A DNA stretch of 64,000 nucleotides from Halomonas cerina. Lineage in GTDB: Bacteria; Pseudomonadota; Gammaproteobacteria; Pseudomonadales; Halomonadaceae. The notes under the pieces are model-generated. The model was not told the DNA's origin, ran no database searches, and saw nothing but the letters and a program-made list of their open reading frames with translations. Made by a program: the position numbers and the translations under genes. Below are positions 26,632 through 35,800 of this stretch, in pieces; within the stretch, counting starts at the first letter, position 1; each line of letters begins with the position of its first letter. The stretch spans positions 186,001 through 250,000 of the forward strand of contig NZ_JACHXP010000004.1 of assembly GCF_014192215.1 (NCBI RefSeq). The letters run 5' to 3'.

Positions 26632-28464
26632 TCACTGGGTGTCAGGGTCGAAGGCGGCGAGACTCGCCATGCCGGCCTCGATCACCGCGCGCTGGGCGCG
26701 GCCCACCGGCAGCCACTGGCGGATGGCGTAGTCGGCGCTCTGGCGCTTGGCCGTATAGAAGGGGTCCGGCCGTCCGGGGTCCGGCCGTCCGGGGTCATCG
26801 CTGCCGGCCTCCTCGGCGGCCATGGCCTTGAGCGCGGCGCGCCCCATCTGCCAGGCGCAGAGCACGTGACCGGTGAGGCTCAAGAAGGGCGTGGCGTAGG
26901 CCTGGATGGCGTCGGGGCCGCGCTTCGGGTCGCTGCCCTCCTCGAGCAGGGTGGCCAGGGCCGCGGTGAGATCGGCGGCGCCGGCCGCAAGCCCCTCGCC
27001 CAGGGCGGCCAGCCCGGGGGTCACACAGAGCGCCCGGGCGGTGCCCTCCACCTCATCGATCAGCCCGGCCAGGGCGGTGCCGCCATCGCGCTGCAGCTTG
27101 CGGCCGGCCAGGTCCAGGGCCTGGATGCCGTTGGTGCCCTCGTAGATGGGGGCGATGCGGGCATCGCGCAGCAACTGGGCGGCACCCGTCTCCTCGATGT
27201 AGCCCATACCGCCGTGCACCTGTACCCCCAGCGAGGCGATCTCCACGGCCTGGTCGGTCGAGAAGGCCTTGACCACCGGGATCAGCACGTCGGCCTTCGC
27301 CTGGGCCGCCTGGCGATCGCCTGCGTCTTCCGCGTGGCGGGCCACGTCCAGTTGGTCGGCACAATAGAGCGCCAGCGCTCGCAGGGCATCGGTGCGGGCC
27401 CGCATGGAGAGCAGCATGCGCCGCACGTCCAGGTGGTCGCCGATAGGACACTCGGCACCGCCGCGGCTCTTCGGGAGGCGGCCCTGCACCCGGTCCCGGG
27501 CGTAGGCAAAGGCGTGCTGGCACGCCCGCTCGGCCACGCCGATGCCCTGCACGCCCACCTTGTGGCGCGCCGCGTTCATCATGGTGAACATGTGGTTGAG
27601 GCCACGTCCCTCCTCACCCACCCGGTAGCCAATCGCGCCGCCCTGCTCACCGAAACTCAGGGTACAGGTGGGCGAGCCGTGGATACCCAGCTTGTGCTCG
27701 AGGGAGGTGCAGATGACATCGTTGCGCGCGCCCAGCGAGCCGTCGGCGTTGACCAGGAACTTGGGCACCAGAAACAGCGAGATGCCCTTGTTGCCCTCGG
27801 CAGCGTCGGGGGTGCGTGCCAGCACCAGGTGGAGGATGTTCTCGGCGGCGTCATGCTCGCCCCAGGTGATGAAGATCTTCTGGCCGGTCAGGCGGTAGTG
27901 GTCGCCCTCGGCCGCTTCACAAGGAACCGCCCGGGTGCGCACCTTCGAAAGATCCGAACCAGCCTGGGGCTCGGTGAGGTTCATGGTGCCGGTCCAGGTG
28001 CCCTCGACCAGCTTCGGCAGATAGAGGGCCTTCTGCGCGTCGCTGCCGTGATGGGCCAGCGCCTCGATGGCCCCGGCGGTGAGCATCGGGCAAAGCCCGA
28101 GGGCCATATTGGCGCCGTGAAGCATCTCCTGCACCGCGCTGGCCACCACCTCAGGCAGTCCCTGACCGCCGTGGACGGCAGGCACTCCGATGCCATTCCA
28201 GCCGCCCTCGACATAAGCGCGATAGGCCTCGATGAAGCCATCCGGCAACTGGACCTTGTCCCCTTCCAGACGACAGCCCTGGCGGTCGCCACTGGCATTG
28301 AGCGGGGCCCAGACGTCACCCGCGAGCCTGGCCGCTTCGTCCAGCACCGCCTCGACCAGCTCGGAGCTGGTCTCCTCGAAACCAGGCAGGTCAAGCGAGC
28401 GGTGCTCGAGGAGTTCCTCGAGCACAAAGCGGAAGTCACGGACGGGGGCGTGGTAGGGGAACAT
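26632..28464 (-). CDS. acyl-CoA dehydrogenase with C-terminal extension (DmdC-like)
   Basis: This 610-residue enzyme is longer than ordinary acyl-CoA dehydrogenases (about 380) and matches the DmdC-like group: N-terminal YHAPVRDFRFVLEELLEH, then GTMNLTEPQAGSDLSKVRTRA, FITWGEHD, LGIHGSPTCTLSFG, HGGMGYIEETGAAQLLRDARI-APIYEGTNGIQ (catalytic Glu in YEGTN) and a helical C-terminal domain. It oxidises acyl-CoA to 2-enoyl-CoA with FAD and passes electrons to ETF. It begins the beta-oxidation operon. A 15-bp tandem duplication near the C-terminus encodes DPGRPDPGRPD. Confidence 0.9.
   Translation of the reverse strand: MFPYHAPVRDFRFVLEELLEHRSLDLPGFEETSSELVEAVLDEAARLAGDVWAPLNASGDRQGCRLEGDKVQLPDGFIEAYRAYVEGGWNGIGVPAVHGGQGLPEVVASAVQEMLHGANMALGLCPMLTAGAIEALAHHGSDAQKALYLPKLVEGTWTGTMNLTEPQAGSDLSKVRTRAVPCEAAEGDHYRLTGQKIFITWGEHDAAENILHLVLARTPDAAEGNKGISLFLVPKFLVNADGSLGARNDVICTSLEHKLGIHGSPTCTLSFGEQGGAIGYRVGEEGRGLNHMFTMMNAARHKVGVQGIGVAERACQHAFAYARDRVQGRLPKSRGGAECPIGDHLDVRRMLLSMRARTDALRALALYCADQLDVARHAEDAGDRQAAQAKADVLIPVVKAFSTDQAVEIASLGVQVHGGMGYIEETGAAQLLRDARIAPIYEGTNGIQALDLAGRKLQRDGGTALAGLIDEVEGTARALCVTPGLAALGEGLAAGAADLTAALATLLEEGSDPKRGPDAIQAYATPFLSLTGHVLCAWQMGRAALKAMAAEEAGSDDPGRPDPGRPDPFYTAKRQSADYAIRQWLPVGRAQRAVIEAGMASLAAFDPDTQ
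26761..26796 (-). repeat. 15-bp tandem repeat inside the acyl-CoA dehydrogenase gene
   Basis: The 15-bp unit GGGGTCCGGCCGTCC occurs twice in tandem plus six bases of a third unit. It keeps the frame and encodes DPGRPDPGRPDP in the C-terminal region of the enzyme. It looks like recent slippage in a linker. Confidence 0.85.
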
Positions 28465-28559
28465 GGGTCACCTCTAGGAAAAACAATATTTCCGATAGTA
28501 GATTTCCTACTTATGATTGCCCATTAGCCCTAGGTCGATGCCGGAAGCCGAATGCGCCT

Positions 28560-29963
28560 TCAGCTGCGAGCCGCTTCCGTCGCCATGGTAGTCTCGGTCG
28601 AGGTACCCTCTTCTTTATCATCGTAGTAGACGATATGCGATGCGTCGGGGGGTGGCGGCCCGACCAGGGGCTCGGCCACCTCCACGTCGGGCACGGCCCC
28701 GGACAGGTCCTCCACGCGCTCGTGCTCCAGGGCTCCCTGCATCCACTCCTCGGTCACCGACAGCTCGGCACCCACCGCCGACATCGGTGTGGTGGGGGAG
28801 AAGCGTGCCACCGGTACTGGCGCCGGCCGCACACTGCGCCGCCAAGCGAAGAAGCCGACCAAGGCCAGACCCAGGGTACCGAAGGCCCAGAACAGGCCGG
28901 TATCGCCCACCACGCTCATCACCGGCGAGATCAATGGCGGGCTCAACGCCGAGCCGATGGCATTGATCAGCAGCAGGCCCTGACTCATGCGTACCAGGGC
29001 GCCGGCCGGGGCCCGGTCGGCGGCATGGCCCACCGCCACCGGGTACAGCGAGAAGACCCCGCCGCCGAGCAGAAACAGCAGGCCGGCCAGCAGCCAGGGG
29101 CTGAGTGGCAGCCACAGCACCGCGACGGCAATCATCACGCAGAAGCCAGAGATGCCGATCAGCACCATCTGCCGGTCATGGCGATCCGACCAACGTCCCA
29201 CCGGGTACTGCAGCAGCATGGCCCCCAGCACCACCACCGCCATCATCTGGCCGACCCGGTCCACCGCGAAGCCGACCCGCTGCAGATAGAGCGGCAGCAG
29301 GGAGTAAGTCGCTCCCACGGCTAGCCCCGAGCCGAAGCTGCCCACCACCCCGGTAGGCGTCAGGGTGATCAGGCGCAACGGCGAGAGCGGCTCGGCCTTC
29401 TCGAGCAGCGGCGAGACCCGTGGGATCATCGCCATGGGCAGCACCGAGAGCGAGGCCAGCAGGCCGATCACCATGAACGACGCCGCCCCCCCCATGGCCT
29501 CGGTGATGCCGAGCAGCAGTTGGCCCAGCACGCCGGCGGCGTAGAGCGAGATCATGTAGAGCGCCAGCAGCCGGCCGCGTACCTTGGCATCGCCGGAGAC
29601 CAGCAGCCAGCTCTCGATCACCAGGTAGACCCCCACCGTGGCCCAGCCACCGATCAGGCGCAGCACGAACCAGGCCCAGGGCTCGAAGACCAATCCCTGC
29701 AGCAGCACGGTCACCGCCACCAGGGAGGCGAAGCTGCCGTAGGCGCGGATATGGCCGATACGCAGCAGCAGCCGGTCATTGAGCATCGCGCCCAGCGCCA
29801 GGCCGATGAAGTAGGCCGAGGAGACCCAGCCGATCACCACCGCCGACTCCCCGGCGGCGTCCAAGCGCAGGGTGATCACCGTGGCCAGGAAGCCGTTGCC
29901 GATCCCCAGGATGAAGAGCCCCATCAGGGGGGCCAGGGCCATGAGCAGCAACTGCCGGGACAT
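28560..29963 (-). CDS. MFS transporter (YcaD-like)
   Basis: This 467-residue protein has twelve predicted membrane helices over residues ~5-395, including GWVSSAYFIGLALGAML, a loop with DRLLLRIGHIRAYG (MFS motif A-like) and, mid-way, YPVGRWSDRHDRQ, the second motif A copy. A long cytoplasmic C-terminal tail (~70 residues, acidic, with SVTEEWMQGALEHERVEDLSG) is unusual. It resembles YcaD-type permeases of unknown substrate. The ATG at 29963 is chosen because the frame upstream is not membrane-like. A 27-bp palindrome lies upstream at 30097. Confidence 0.85.
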   Translation of the reverse strand: MSRQLLLMALAPLMGLFILGIGNGFLATVITLRLDAAGESAVVIGWVSSAYFIGLALGAMLNDRLLLRIGHIRAYGSFASLVAVTVLLQGLVFEPWAWFVLRLIGGWATVGVYLVIESWLLVSGDAKVRGRLLALYMISLYAAGVLGQLLLGITEAMGGAASFMVIGLLASLSVLPMAMIPRVSPLLEKAEPLSPLRLITLTPTGVVGSFGSGLAVGATYSLLPLYLQRVGFAVDRVGQMMAVVVLGAMLLQYPVGRWSDRHDRQMVLIGISGFCVMIAVAVLWLPLSPWLLAGLLFLLGGGVFSLYPVAVGHAADRAPAGALVRMSQGLLLINAIGSALSPPLISPVMSVVGDTGLFWAFGTLGLALVGFFAWRRSVRPAPVPVARFSPTTPMSAVGAELSVTEEWMQGALEHERVEDLSGAVPDVEVAEPLVGPPPPDASHIVYYDDKEEGTSTETTMATEAARS

Positions 29964-30096
29964 GAGCGGAAGCCTCGAAAGGGACGGTGGGACGGGTGTC
30001 GCCGCAGCCGTGCAGGGAGAAGAAAAGGTGCGGTCTAATATACGCTTGGCGCCGGTCGCCGCCAATCCCCCTTCCCCGGCCACGTCGATATTTTTT

Positions 30097-30123
30097 CTTT
30101 CGATAACGGCATGTTATCGAAAG
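30097..30123. promoter_or_regulatory. 27-bp perfect palindrome upstream of the MFS gene
   Basis: Perfect 11-bp arms, CTTTCGATAAC and GTTATCGAAAG, flank GGCAT. It lies in the 167-bp gap between the methyltransferase gene and the MFS start. A T-run precedes it on the plus strand, so it would not terminate transcription on either strand in the usual way. A repressor operator is more likely. Confidence 0.5.
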
Positions 30124-30130
30124 TGGTCGG

Positions 30131-30769
30131 TCATCGACGCTGCAGCAATACGACGTCGCCGGCGGGAAAGTGCACGCTCATGTCGAGATACCGGCCGAGC
30201 CAAGTGAAGCTGGTCTCACTGAAGAAGCACACATGGGTCGGGTCGAGGATATAGTGCCAGCCCGAGAAGGCCTCGGGCGAGTGCACCCGCTTGGTCATCA
30301 GGCCCAGCCAGCCGCCCGGCACCAGGCGTCCGGCCAGGCCCTCGAGCTCGCGGCCGGGGGTGAAGAGGTGCTCCACCACCTCGGTGGCGGTGATGAAGTC
30401 GTAGGTGGTCTCCAGCACCTGCCGATCCGGTGCATAGAAGGGGTCATAGATCGCCATGGGATGGCCGGCCTCCTCGAACATCACCGACAGCGTTGGCCCC
30501 GGACCGGCGCCGAAATCGAGTCCCCGGGCACCGGGCGACAACCTCGCCCGCAGCGGGTCGAAGAGCCGCGACAAAAAGCGCCGGTAGCCGGGGTCGTCCG
30601 GCGAGTTCTCATGCCGATCGTAGACCGCCTTCTCCTGTGCCGGTGCGAGCCGCTGGTCAGACGGCACGAACACCAGCGCGCACTGTCGACAAGCCAGGTA
30701 GTCACGCCGGGCATCGCGGTGGTAAGGGACGCTGTCGGTTGACCCGCATAGCGGACAGGTCTGCATCAT
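30131..30769 (-). CDS. SAM methyltransferase with N-terminal zinc ribbon
   Basis: This 212-residue protein starts with a zinc ribbon (CPLCG...CRQCALVF, residues ~5-33) followed by a class I methyltransferase core: GLDFGAGPGPTLSVMFEEAG (~83-102), IYDPFYAP, YDFITATEVVEHLFTP and LVPGGWLGLMTK. The zinc-ribbon methyltransferase type occurs in sugar and polyketide modification and in stand-alone genes. The substrate is unknown. It is divergent from the VOC gene at 30810; the 40-bp gap must hold both promoters. Confidence 0.82.
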   Translation of the reverse strand: MMQTCPLCGSTDSVPYHRDARRDYLACRQCALVFVPSDQRLAPAQEKAVYDRHENSPDDPGYRRFLSRLFDPLRARLSPGARGLDFGAGPGPTLSVMFEEAGHPMAIYDPFYAPDRQVLETTYDFITATEVVEHLFTPGRELEGLAGRLVPGGWLGLMTKRVHSPEAFSGWHYILDPTHVCFFSETSFTWLGRYLDMSVHFPAGDVVLLQRR

Positions 30770-30809
30770 CGTATTCTCTGTAACAGATCAATTCTCCAAG
30801 GAGTGCGCC

Positions 30810-31202
30810 ATGCTGTCAGGTCTGGACCACCTGGTCATCACCGTGACCGACATTTCCCGCGCCGTCGACTTCTACTCCCGCGTCCTGGGCCTCGATGTAC
30901 GCTACCGTGACCGAGAGCGCGTCGACCTGATGCTCGGCGACATGTCCCTGCGCCTGCACTGGACCGCCACCGACATCTCGCCTCGGGCCGCTACCCCCAC
31001 CCCCGGTAGCCTGGACCTCTGCGTGCGCAGTGTGCTGCCGCTCGACGAGGTTCAGCGCCACCTGGAGGCGCTGGATGTCGAGGTGGAGCTGGGCCCGGTG
31101 ACCCGCCAGGGCGCCAATGGCGATATCACCTCGCTCTACCTGCGTGACCCCGACGGCAACCTGCTGGAGATCTGCCGACCGCTCAAGCCCGCCGGCGACT
31201 GA
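30810..31202 (+). CDS. VOC family (glyoxalase/dioxygenase-fold) protein
   Basis: This 130-residue protein has the two-module VOC pattern: LDHLVITVTDISRAVDFYSRVLGLDVRYRD with a metal-ligand His near residue 7, LRLHW near 45, then a second half ending SLYLRDPDGNLLEICRPL with a Glu ligand. It is a single-domain metalloenzyme such as a glyoxalase-like or fosfomycin-resistance-like protein. CAAGGAG supports the ATG. Its substrate cannot be named from sequence. Confidence 0.85.
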   Translation: MLSGLDHLVITVTDISRAVDFYSRVLGLDVRYRDRERVDLMLGDMSLRLHWTATDISPRAATPTPGSLDLCVRSVLPLDEVQRHLEALDVEVELGPVTRQGANGDITSLYLRDPDGNLLEICRPLKPAGD

Positions 31203-31279
31203 GGCAACAATCCGTCCCGCCCGCGCCTGAAGGCAGGCCTTCCGCCGCGCCGGTCAGGGCAATCGCAGTTGAACATGAC

Positions 31280-31400
31280 GAAGGGCGCCGGTGACAAGTC
31301 GAAGAGGAGGTCTTTTGCCATGGATGGCAAAAGTAGCGCCCACGGAAGGGTTTACAGCGCCTCCTCGTAGACCTGTCGACGGATCAGCCCCGGTGACAAC
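31280..31400 (-). repeat. Halomonas-type dispersed intergenic repeat, copy B
   Basis: Read on the minus strand this contains GAGGAGGCGCTGTAAACCC, then TTCCGTGGGCGCTAC, then TTTTGCCATCCATGGCAAAA, an eight-base-arm palindrome, and a flanking GACCTCCTC. The first block matches copy A at about 24731-24762 in the opposite orientation. It fills most of the 285-bp gap between the VOC gene and the DUF4870-like gene. Confidence 0.7.
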
Positions 31401-31487
31401 GCTAACTGCAATAGCCCTGCCGTGCCGGTGGCATTGTCGGCGACGGCCGGTATCATGGGCGCCAGTCACCGTCTTCAGGGAAGCGCT

Positions 31488-31865
31488 ATGAACAACCCAA
31501 CACCACACGACCGGGTGGTCGCCGATCAGGGCGGCACCCCCGACACCACCCTGCCCATCGTGGTGTATGCCCTGCACCTGGCCGGCATCATCACCGGCGG
31601 GCTGACCTCGCTGATCGCCGTGGTCATGGCCTACGTCTACCGCGGCAAGGGCCCGGCCTGGCTGGACGAGCACTACCGCTACCAGATCCGCACCTTCTGG
31701 ATCGCCCTGCTCTACTTCGCCGTGTCGGGACTGCTGACCCTGGTGGTGATCGGCTTCCTCACCTGGCTGGCCGCCGTGGTGTGGCTGGTCATTCGTTGCG
31801 TGAAGGGCCTCAAGGCCCTCAACGAGCGACGTGCCCCGGACGACGTGGACACCTGGCTGTTCTGA
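31488..31865 (+). CDS. small membrane protein, DUF4870-like
   Basis: This 125-residue protein has a short polar N-terminus, then three membrane helices (residues ~22-47 LPIVVYALHLAGIITGGLTS..., ~70-90, ~92-105). A charged loop between the first two contains RGKGPAWLDEHYRYQIRTFW. The pattern IVVYALHLAGIITGG and HYRYQIRTFWIALLYF fits DUF4870-type proteins of unknown function. GGGAAG lies before the ATG at 31488. Its stop is one base before the start of the LpxL-type gene, so translation is coupled. Confidence 0.72.
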   Translation: MNNPTPHDRVVADQGGTPDTTLPIVVYALHLAGIITGGLTSLIAVVMAYVYRGKGPAWLDEHYRYQIRTFWIALLYFAVSGLLTLVVIGFLTWLAAVVWLVIRCVKGLKALNERRAPDDVDTWLF

Positions 31866-31866
31866 G

Positions 31867-32796
31867 ATGACCGACACGCCATCCCGTTCCCGCGACCTTC
31901 AGGCCCGCGCCGTCGCCCTGTTGTGGCGGAGTCTCGCCCGGCGTCGTCTGTCCACCCTGTGGCGCCTGGCCCGCCTGGTGGGCCCGCTGGTGCAGGGCAT
32001 CAGCCGTCGGGAGCGCGAGGTCACTCGGATCAACCTCGCCGAGGTCTATGCCGAGCGCTCCGAGACAGCGCGCCGTCGGCTGCGGCGCGAGAGCCTGGTC
32101 CATTCCAGCGCGACCATGCTCGAGCTGGGTTTCGCCTGGCTGGGCCCGGCCGATCGGGTCGAGGCCTCGATCCTCGAGGTCCATGGCCGCGAGCTGCTCG
32201 ACGAGGCCCGCGCCGGCGGGCGCGGCGTGATCGTGCTGGCCCCGCACTTCGGCAACTGGGAAGTGCTGAACTTCTGGCTCTCCGGTCACTTCCCCTTCAC
32301 CGCCATGTACGAACCGCCGAAGCTGACGGCCCTCGACCCGCTCATCCGCCGAGGACGCGAGCGCCAGGGCGCCCGCCTCGTGCCTACCACGTCCCGCGGC
32401 GTGGCGGCCCTGCTCAAGGCGCTCAAGCGTTCCGAGGCAGTGGGCATCCTGCCCGATCAGGTGCCCCACTGGGGCAGTGGTGTCTTCGCGCCCTTCTTCG
32501 GCCGTCCCGCCTACACGGCGACCCTGCTGCCCAAGCTGGTGGCCCGTACCGAGGCGCGCGTGGTCACCGGCGTGGCGAGGCGCCTGCCCGGCCGCGGCTT
32601 CGCCATCCACTTCCTGCCCGCCGATGAGCGGGTCTACGCGCCCGACGAAGCGACCTCCGCCGCCGGCGTCAACGCCAGCGTCGAGGCCACCATCGCCTTG
32701 GCCCCAGCCCAGTACCAGTGGGAATACAAGCGCTACCGCAAGACGCCCGAAGAGGCCGAGGGTCGCCCCGACTTCAAGCGGTTCCGACTCTACTGA
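31867..32796 (+). CDS. lipid A biosynthesis lauroyl/myristoyl acyltransferase (LpxL/HtrB family)
   Basis: This 309-residue protein has the family catalytic dyad HFGNWE (His-x4-Glu) near residue 130, GILPDQVPHWGSGVFAPFFGRPAYT near 200 and a final QYQWEYKRYRKTPE block that is typical of HtrB. It adds a secondary acyl chain to lipid A at the cytoplasmic face of the inner membrane. There is an amphipathic N-terminal helix instead of a strong membrane anchor. The start at 31867 lies one base after the previous stop. A second acyltransferase paralogue probably exists elsewhere. Confidence 0.9.
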   Translation: MTDTPSRSRDLQARAVALLWRSLARRRLSTLWRLARLVGPLVQGISRREREVTRINLAEVYAERSETARRRLRRESLVHSSATMLELGFAWLGPADRVEASILEVHGRELLDEARAGGRGVIVLAPHFGNWEVLNFWLSGHFPFTAMYEPPKLTALDPLIRRGRERQGARLVPTTSRGVAALLKALKRSEAVGILPDQVPHWGSGVFAPFFGRPAYTATLLPKLVARTEARVVTGVARRLPGRGFAIHFLPADERVYAPDEATSAAGVNASVEATIALAPAQYQWEYKRYRKTPEEAEGRPDFKRFRLY

Positions 32797-32830
32797 CCGA
32801 TGCCGCCGCCGTGCGTATCGAGGAGGCCCC

Positions 32831-32860
32831 ATGCAGCAAAGCCGAGAATGCGCTGCATGA
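32831..32860 (+). CDS. nine-codon leader ORF coupled to the AsmA-like gene
   Basis: An ATG at 32831 with a strong GAGGAGG ribosome site five bases upstream reads MQQSRECAA and stops at a TGA (32858-32860) that overlaps the ATG (32857-32859) of the large gene. The large gene has no good ribosome site of its own, so this minicistron probably delivers ribosomes by translational coupling. Confidence 0.5.
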   Translation: MQQSRECAA

Positions 32861-35800
32861 CTCGTTCCACGCCGTTCAAGGTGCTGGCATGGCTCGTGTC
32901 GATCCTGGCGGCGCTCTATCTCTTCTATCTCGTCGCCGCCAACGCCCTGCTCAACAGCGACTGGGCACGCAGCCAGCTTGAGCGCTCACCACGGTTCACG
33001 CTGAGCTGGGAGCACGCCTGGACGGCCTTTCCCGGTCACCTGCGAGTCACCCGGCTCCGCCTGGCCGGTACCGCCGCCGAGCGCCACTACACGCTGAAGA
33101 CGAATGCCGCCACCCTGCACGTCGCCCTCACCCCCCTGCTCGCGCATGAGCTACACCTTCGCGAACTCAAGACCGAGGGCATGCGTCACGCGAGTCTCGA
33201 CGCCTATCGCCTACAGGGCAGCGGCACCCTGCGGCTCGCTGGCGTTCGCTGGCGCGCCGGTGAGCTCAGTGTCGATAGGCTAGCGCTGGCGCTGGAAGCA
33301 GGCACCCTGCAACACGGCGACACACCGCTGGTGGAGGATGTGGTGCTCGATGCCGACCTGCGCCTGGCTCCGCTGATCTTGGCGAAGCATTCCGGCAGAG
33401 AGGCGGCGCGTTTCGTCTCCGGCACCCTCGACCTGGCCGGGCGTAGCAACGCCTACGCGGTCTTCAACCCCTACCTTGCCGCCCTGGGCTGGCTAGCGAT
33501 CGGCGGACACGGCGACCTGCAAGGCGAGCTCGCCATCGCAGACGGCGAGCTGCAGCCGGGCAGTCGCCTGCGCCTGGACTCCCCACGCCTGAGCGTGCGG
33601 CTCGATGAGCGCCACTGGCTGGCGGATGGCGCACTCTACCACCTTCAAGGTGCCGGCACGGTGGCGGCTGAAGTCGGCGAGGACACTCGCCTGACCGTCC
33701 AACTCGACGATATCGAGATGGTCGACCTCCTCCCCGAGGCCACGCCGACCTCCACGTCTCGTCTCCTGCTCAGCGGCGAGGGTTTTCGGCTCGAGTTGGT
33801 CGCTGCCGCGCTGCGCCTGCATGCGCCCCCTGAGGAACTGCAGCGTGTCGAGCTTAGGTGGCAAAGCACCGAGACGGCCGATATCGCCGCCTTCAACCGC
33901 TACCTGCCGGCGCCGATACCGCTCGAGTTGAAAGGCGGCTCGGCACGGCTACAGGGTGGGCTGATCTTTGAGGCCGATCGCCTCACCGGCGGTTTCGACC
34001 TCACCGGCGAGGCCATTGCCCTGCGCCTTGGCGAACGACCGTTGACGGGGCGTCTCGCCCTGAGCCTGCCCATTGCCGAGCTCGACGTGACACATGGCAC
34101 GCTGGATCTCTCCGGGACCCGTTTCGATCTCGAAGCCGCCGCCCCGGGGGAGACGCAACCGCTCACCACCGCCCTGGAGCTGCCTATCGCCCGCTTTCAT
34201 TCGCCGCTGGCCTGGCGGGAGCTGGACGACAGCCTTCTGTTTGGCGGCGAAGTGCCCTGGGACGCGACCTTGGAGCTGCGCGGCCACGTGGCCAATCTCG
34301 GCGTGCTCGATCCCTTTCTCGCCGACTGGTTCGGGGGGAGTGGCCTCGCCCTGGAAGGCGGCGGCCGCCTCGCCGGGGCCCTGCGCATCCGGGACGGCCA
34401 GCCCTTGGCAGGCAGCCGGCTGGAGGTGCGCTCCGAAGCGCTGGGCGCACGCTTTCGCGGCTTTCACGCCCGCGGCGACGGCCAGGCACGTCTCGCCCTG
34501 GTACCTGATGCCCGCTATCCCGAGGCGAACGTCGAACTCGTCTTCGACGACGTCGCCCTGACCCGCACCGCGGATGGGCGCCGACTCTTCCAGGCCGAGC
34601 ATCTCCTGCTCGCCGCCACAACGGAAGCAAGGCCGCAGGCCACCCACTCCCCGACGGCCCAAGTGACATGGTGTGACGCGCGCCTTCCCAGCGTGAACGT
34701 GCTCAATGCCTACCTACCGGTATCGGCACCGCTGCGGCTCCATGGCGGCCAGGCCGACAGCGACGGACATCTCACGCTGCACGAGGGGCGCCTTCGGGGA
34801 GGCATCACCCTGACGGGCGAGGCCATCGACGGGCGCCTACTGGAGGAGGAGTTCCACGGCGAACTGGACGCCACCCTGGCGCTGCGCGACCTCGATCCCG
34901 CCCGCCAGCACCTCGACATCTCGGGCAGCCGAGTGGAAGTGACCGCATCGACGAACGACGAAGCCCCGCTGCGCACCCTGCTGGTCGCCCGCCAGGCGAG
35001 CTTTCGGGGCGGTGTCGATTGGCCCGGCAGCGAGGCGCCGCGCCGACCGCTCTCCGGCACGCTAGAGCTGGAGGGCCTGCTCGACCGGCTCGGCTTTCTC
35101 AACGCCTACCTTCCCGAGGAGCACGGCCTGGCGATCCAGGGGGGTGGGCGGCTGAGCACCGAGCTGCGCTTCGCCGACGGCGAGGCCGTACCCGGCAGCC
35201 GGCTCGACGTACACTCCGAGCGGCTCGCCGCACGCTTTCTGCATTACGAGGCCTTCGGTGACGGCTCGCTCATGATCGAGATCGCCGACCCCGGCGCCAA
35301 ACTGCATCTTTCCCTGCCCCGCTTCGGCCTGCGCCGCCAGGGGGACGCCGGCACGCTGATCGAGGGCCGCCTACTGGATATTCACAGCCAGGCACGGCAC
35401 TTCGCATTACCCGAGGGGCTGCGCTCACTGAGCACACGCATCGACATGCCTCATGTTGTGGCGCCGAACCTGGCCGCCTTCAATGACTACCTACCGGAAG
35501 GTGGCGGCATCGAACTGCTGGCCGGCCAGGCAACTATCGCCACCCACCTCCAATTGGAGGGCACGGACGCCGTCGGCACACTGGCGCTGCAAGCCCCCCG
35601 TGCCCGGCTCGCCTTCGACGAGCAGACGCTCGACGGCGAACTGAGGCTGGCGATGCGACTCGCCGACGGCGACCTGAAGACCCTCCGCTTCGATGTTTCC
35701 GGCTCGCAGCTGAACCTCGACGACGTACGCTTGATGGACGACAACGGAAGCCTCACCCAGGGCTGGTGGGCGCGGCTCGCCCTGCCCGAGGGACGCATGC

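Noticed and set aside
26503..28527. Long plus-strand open frame (674 codons) opposite the acyl-CoA dehydrogenase gene
   Set aside because: It is antisense to a clear enzyme gene, rich in Gly, Arg, His and Gln as expected for a complementary frame of GC-rich DNA, and shows no domain.
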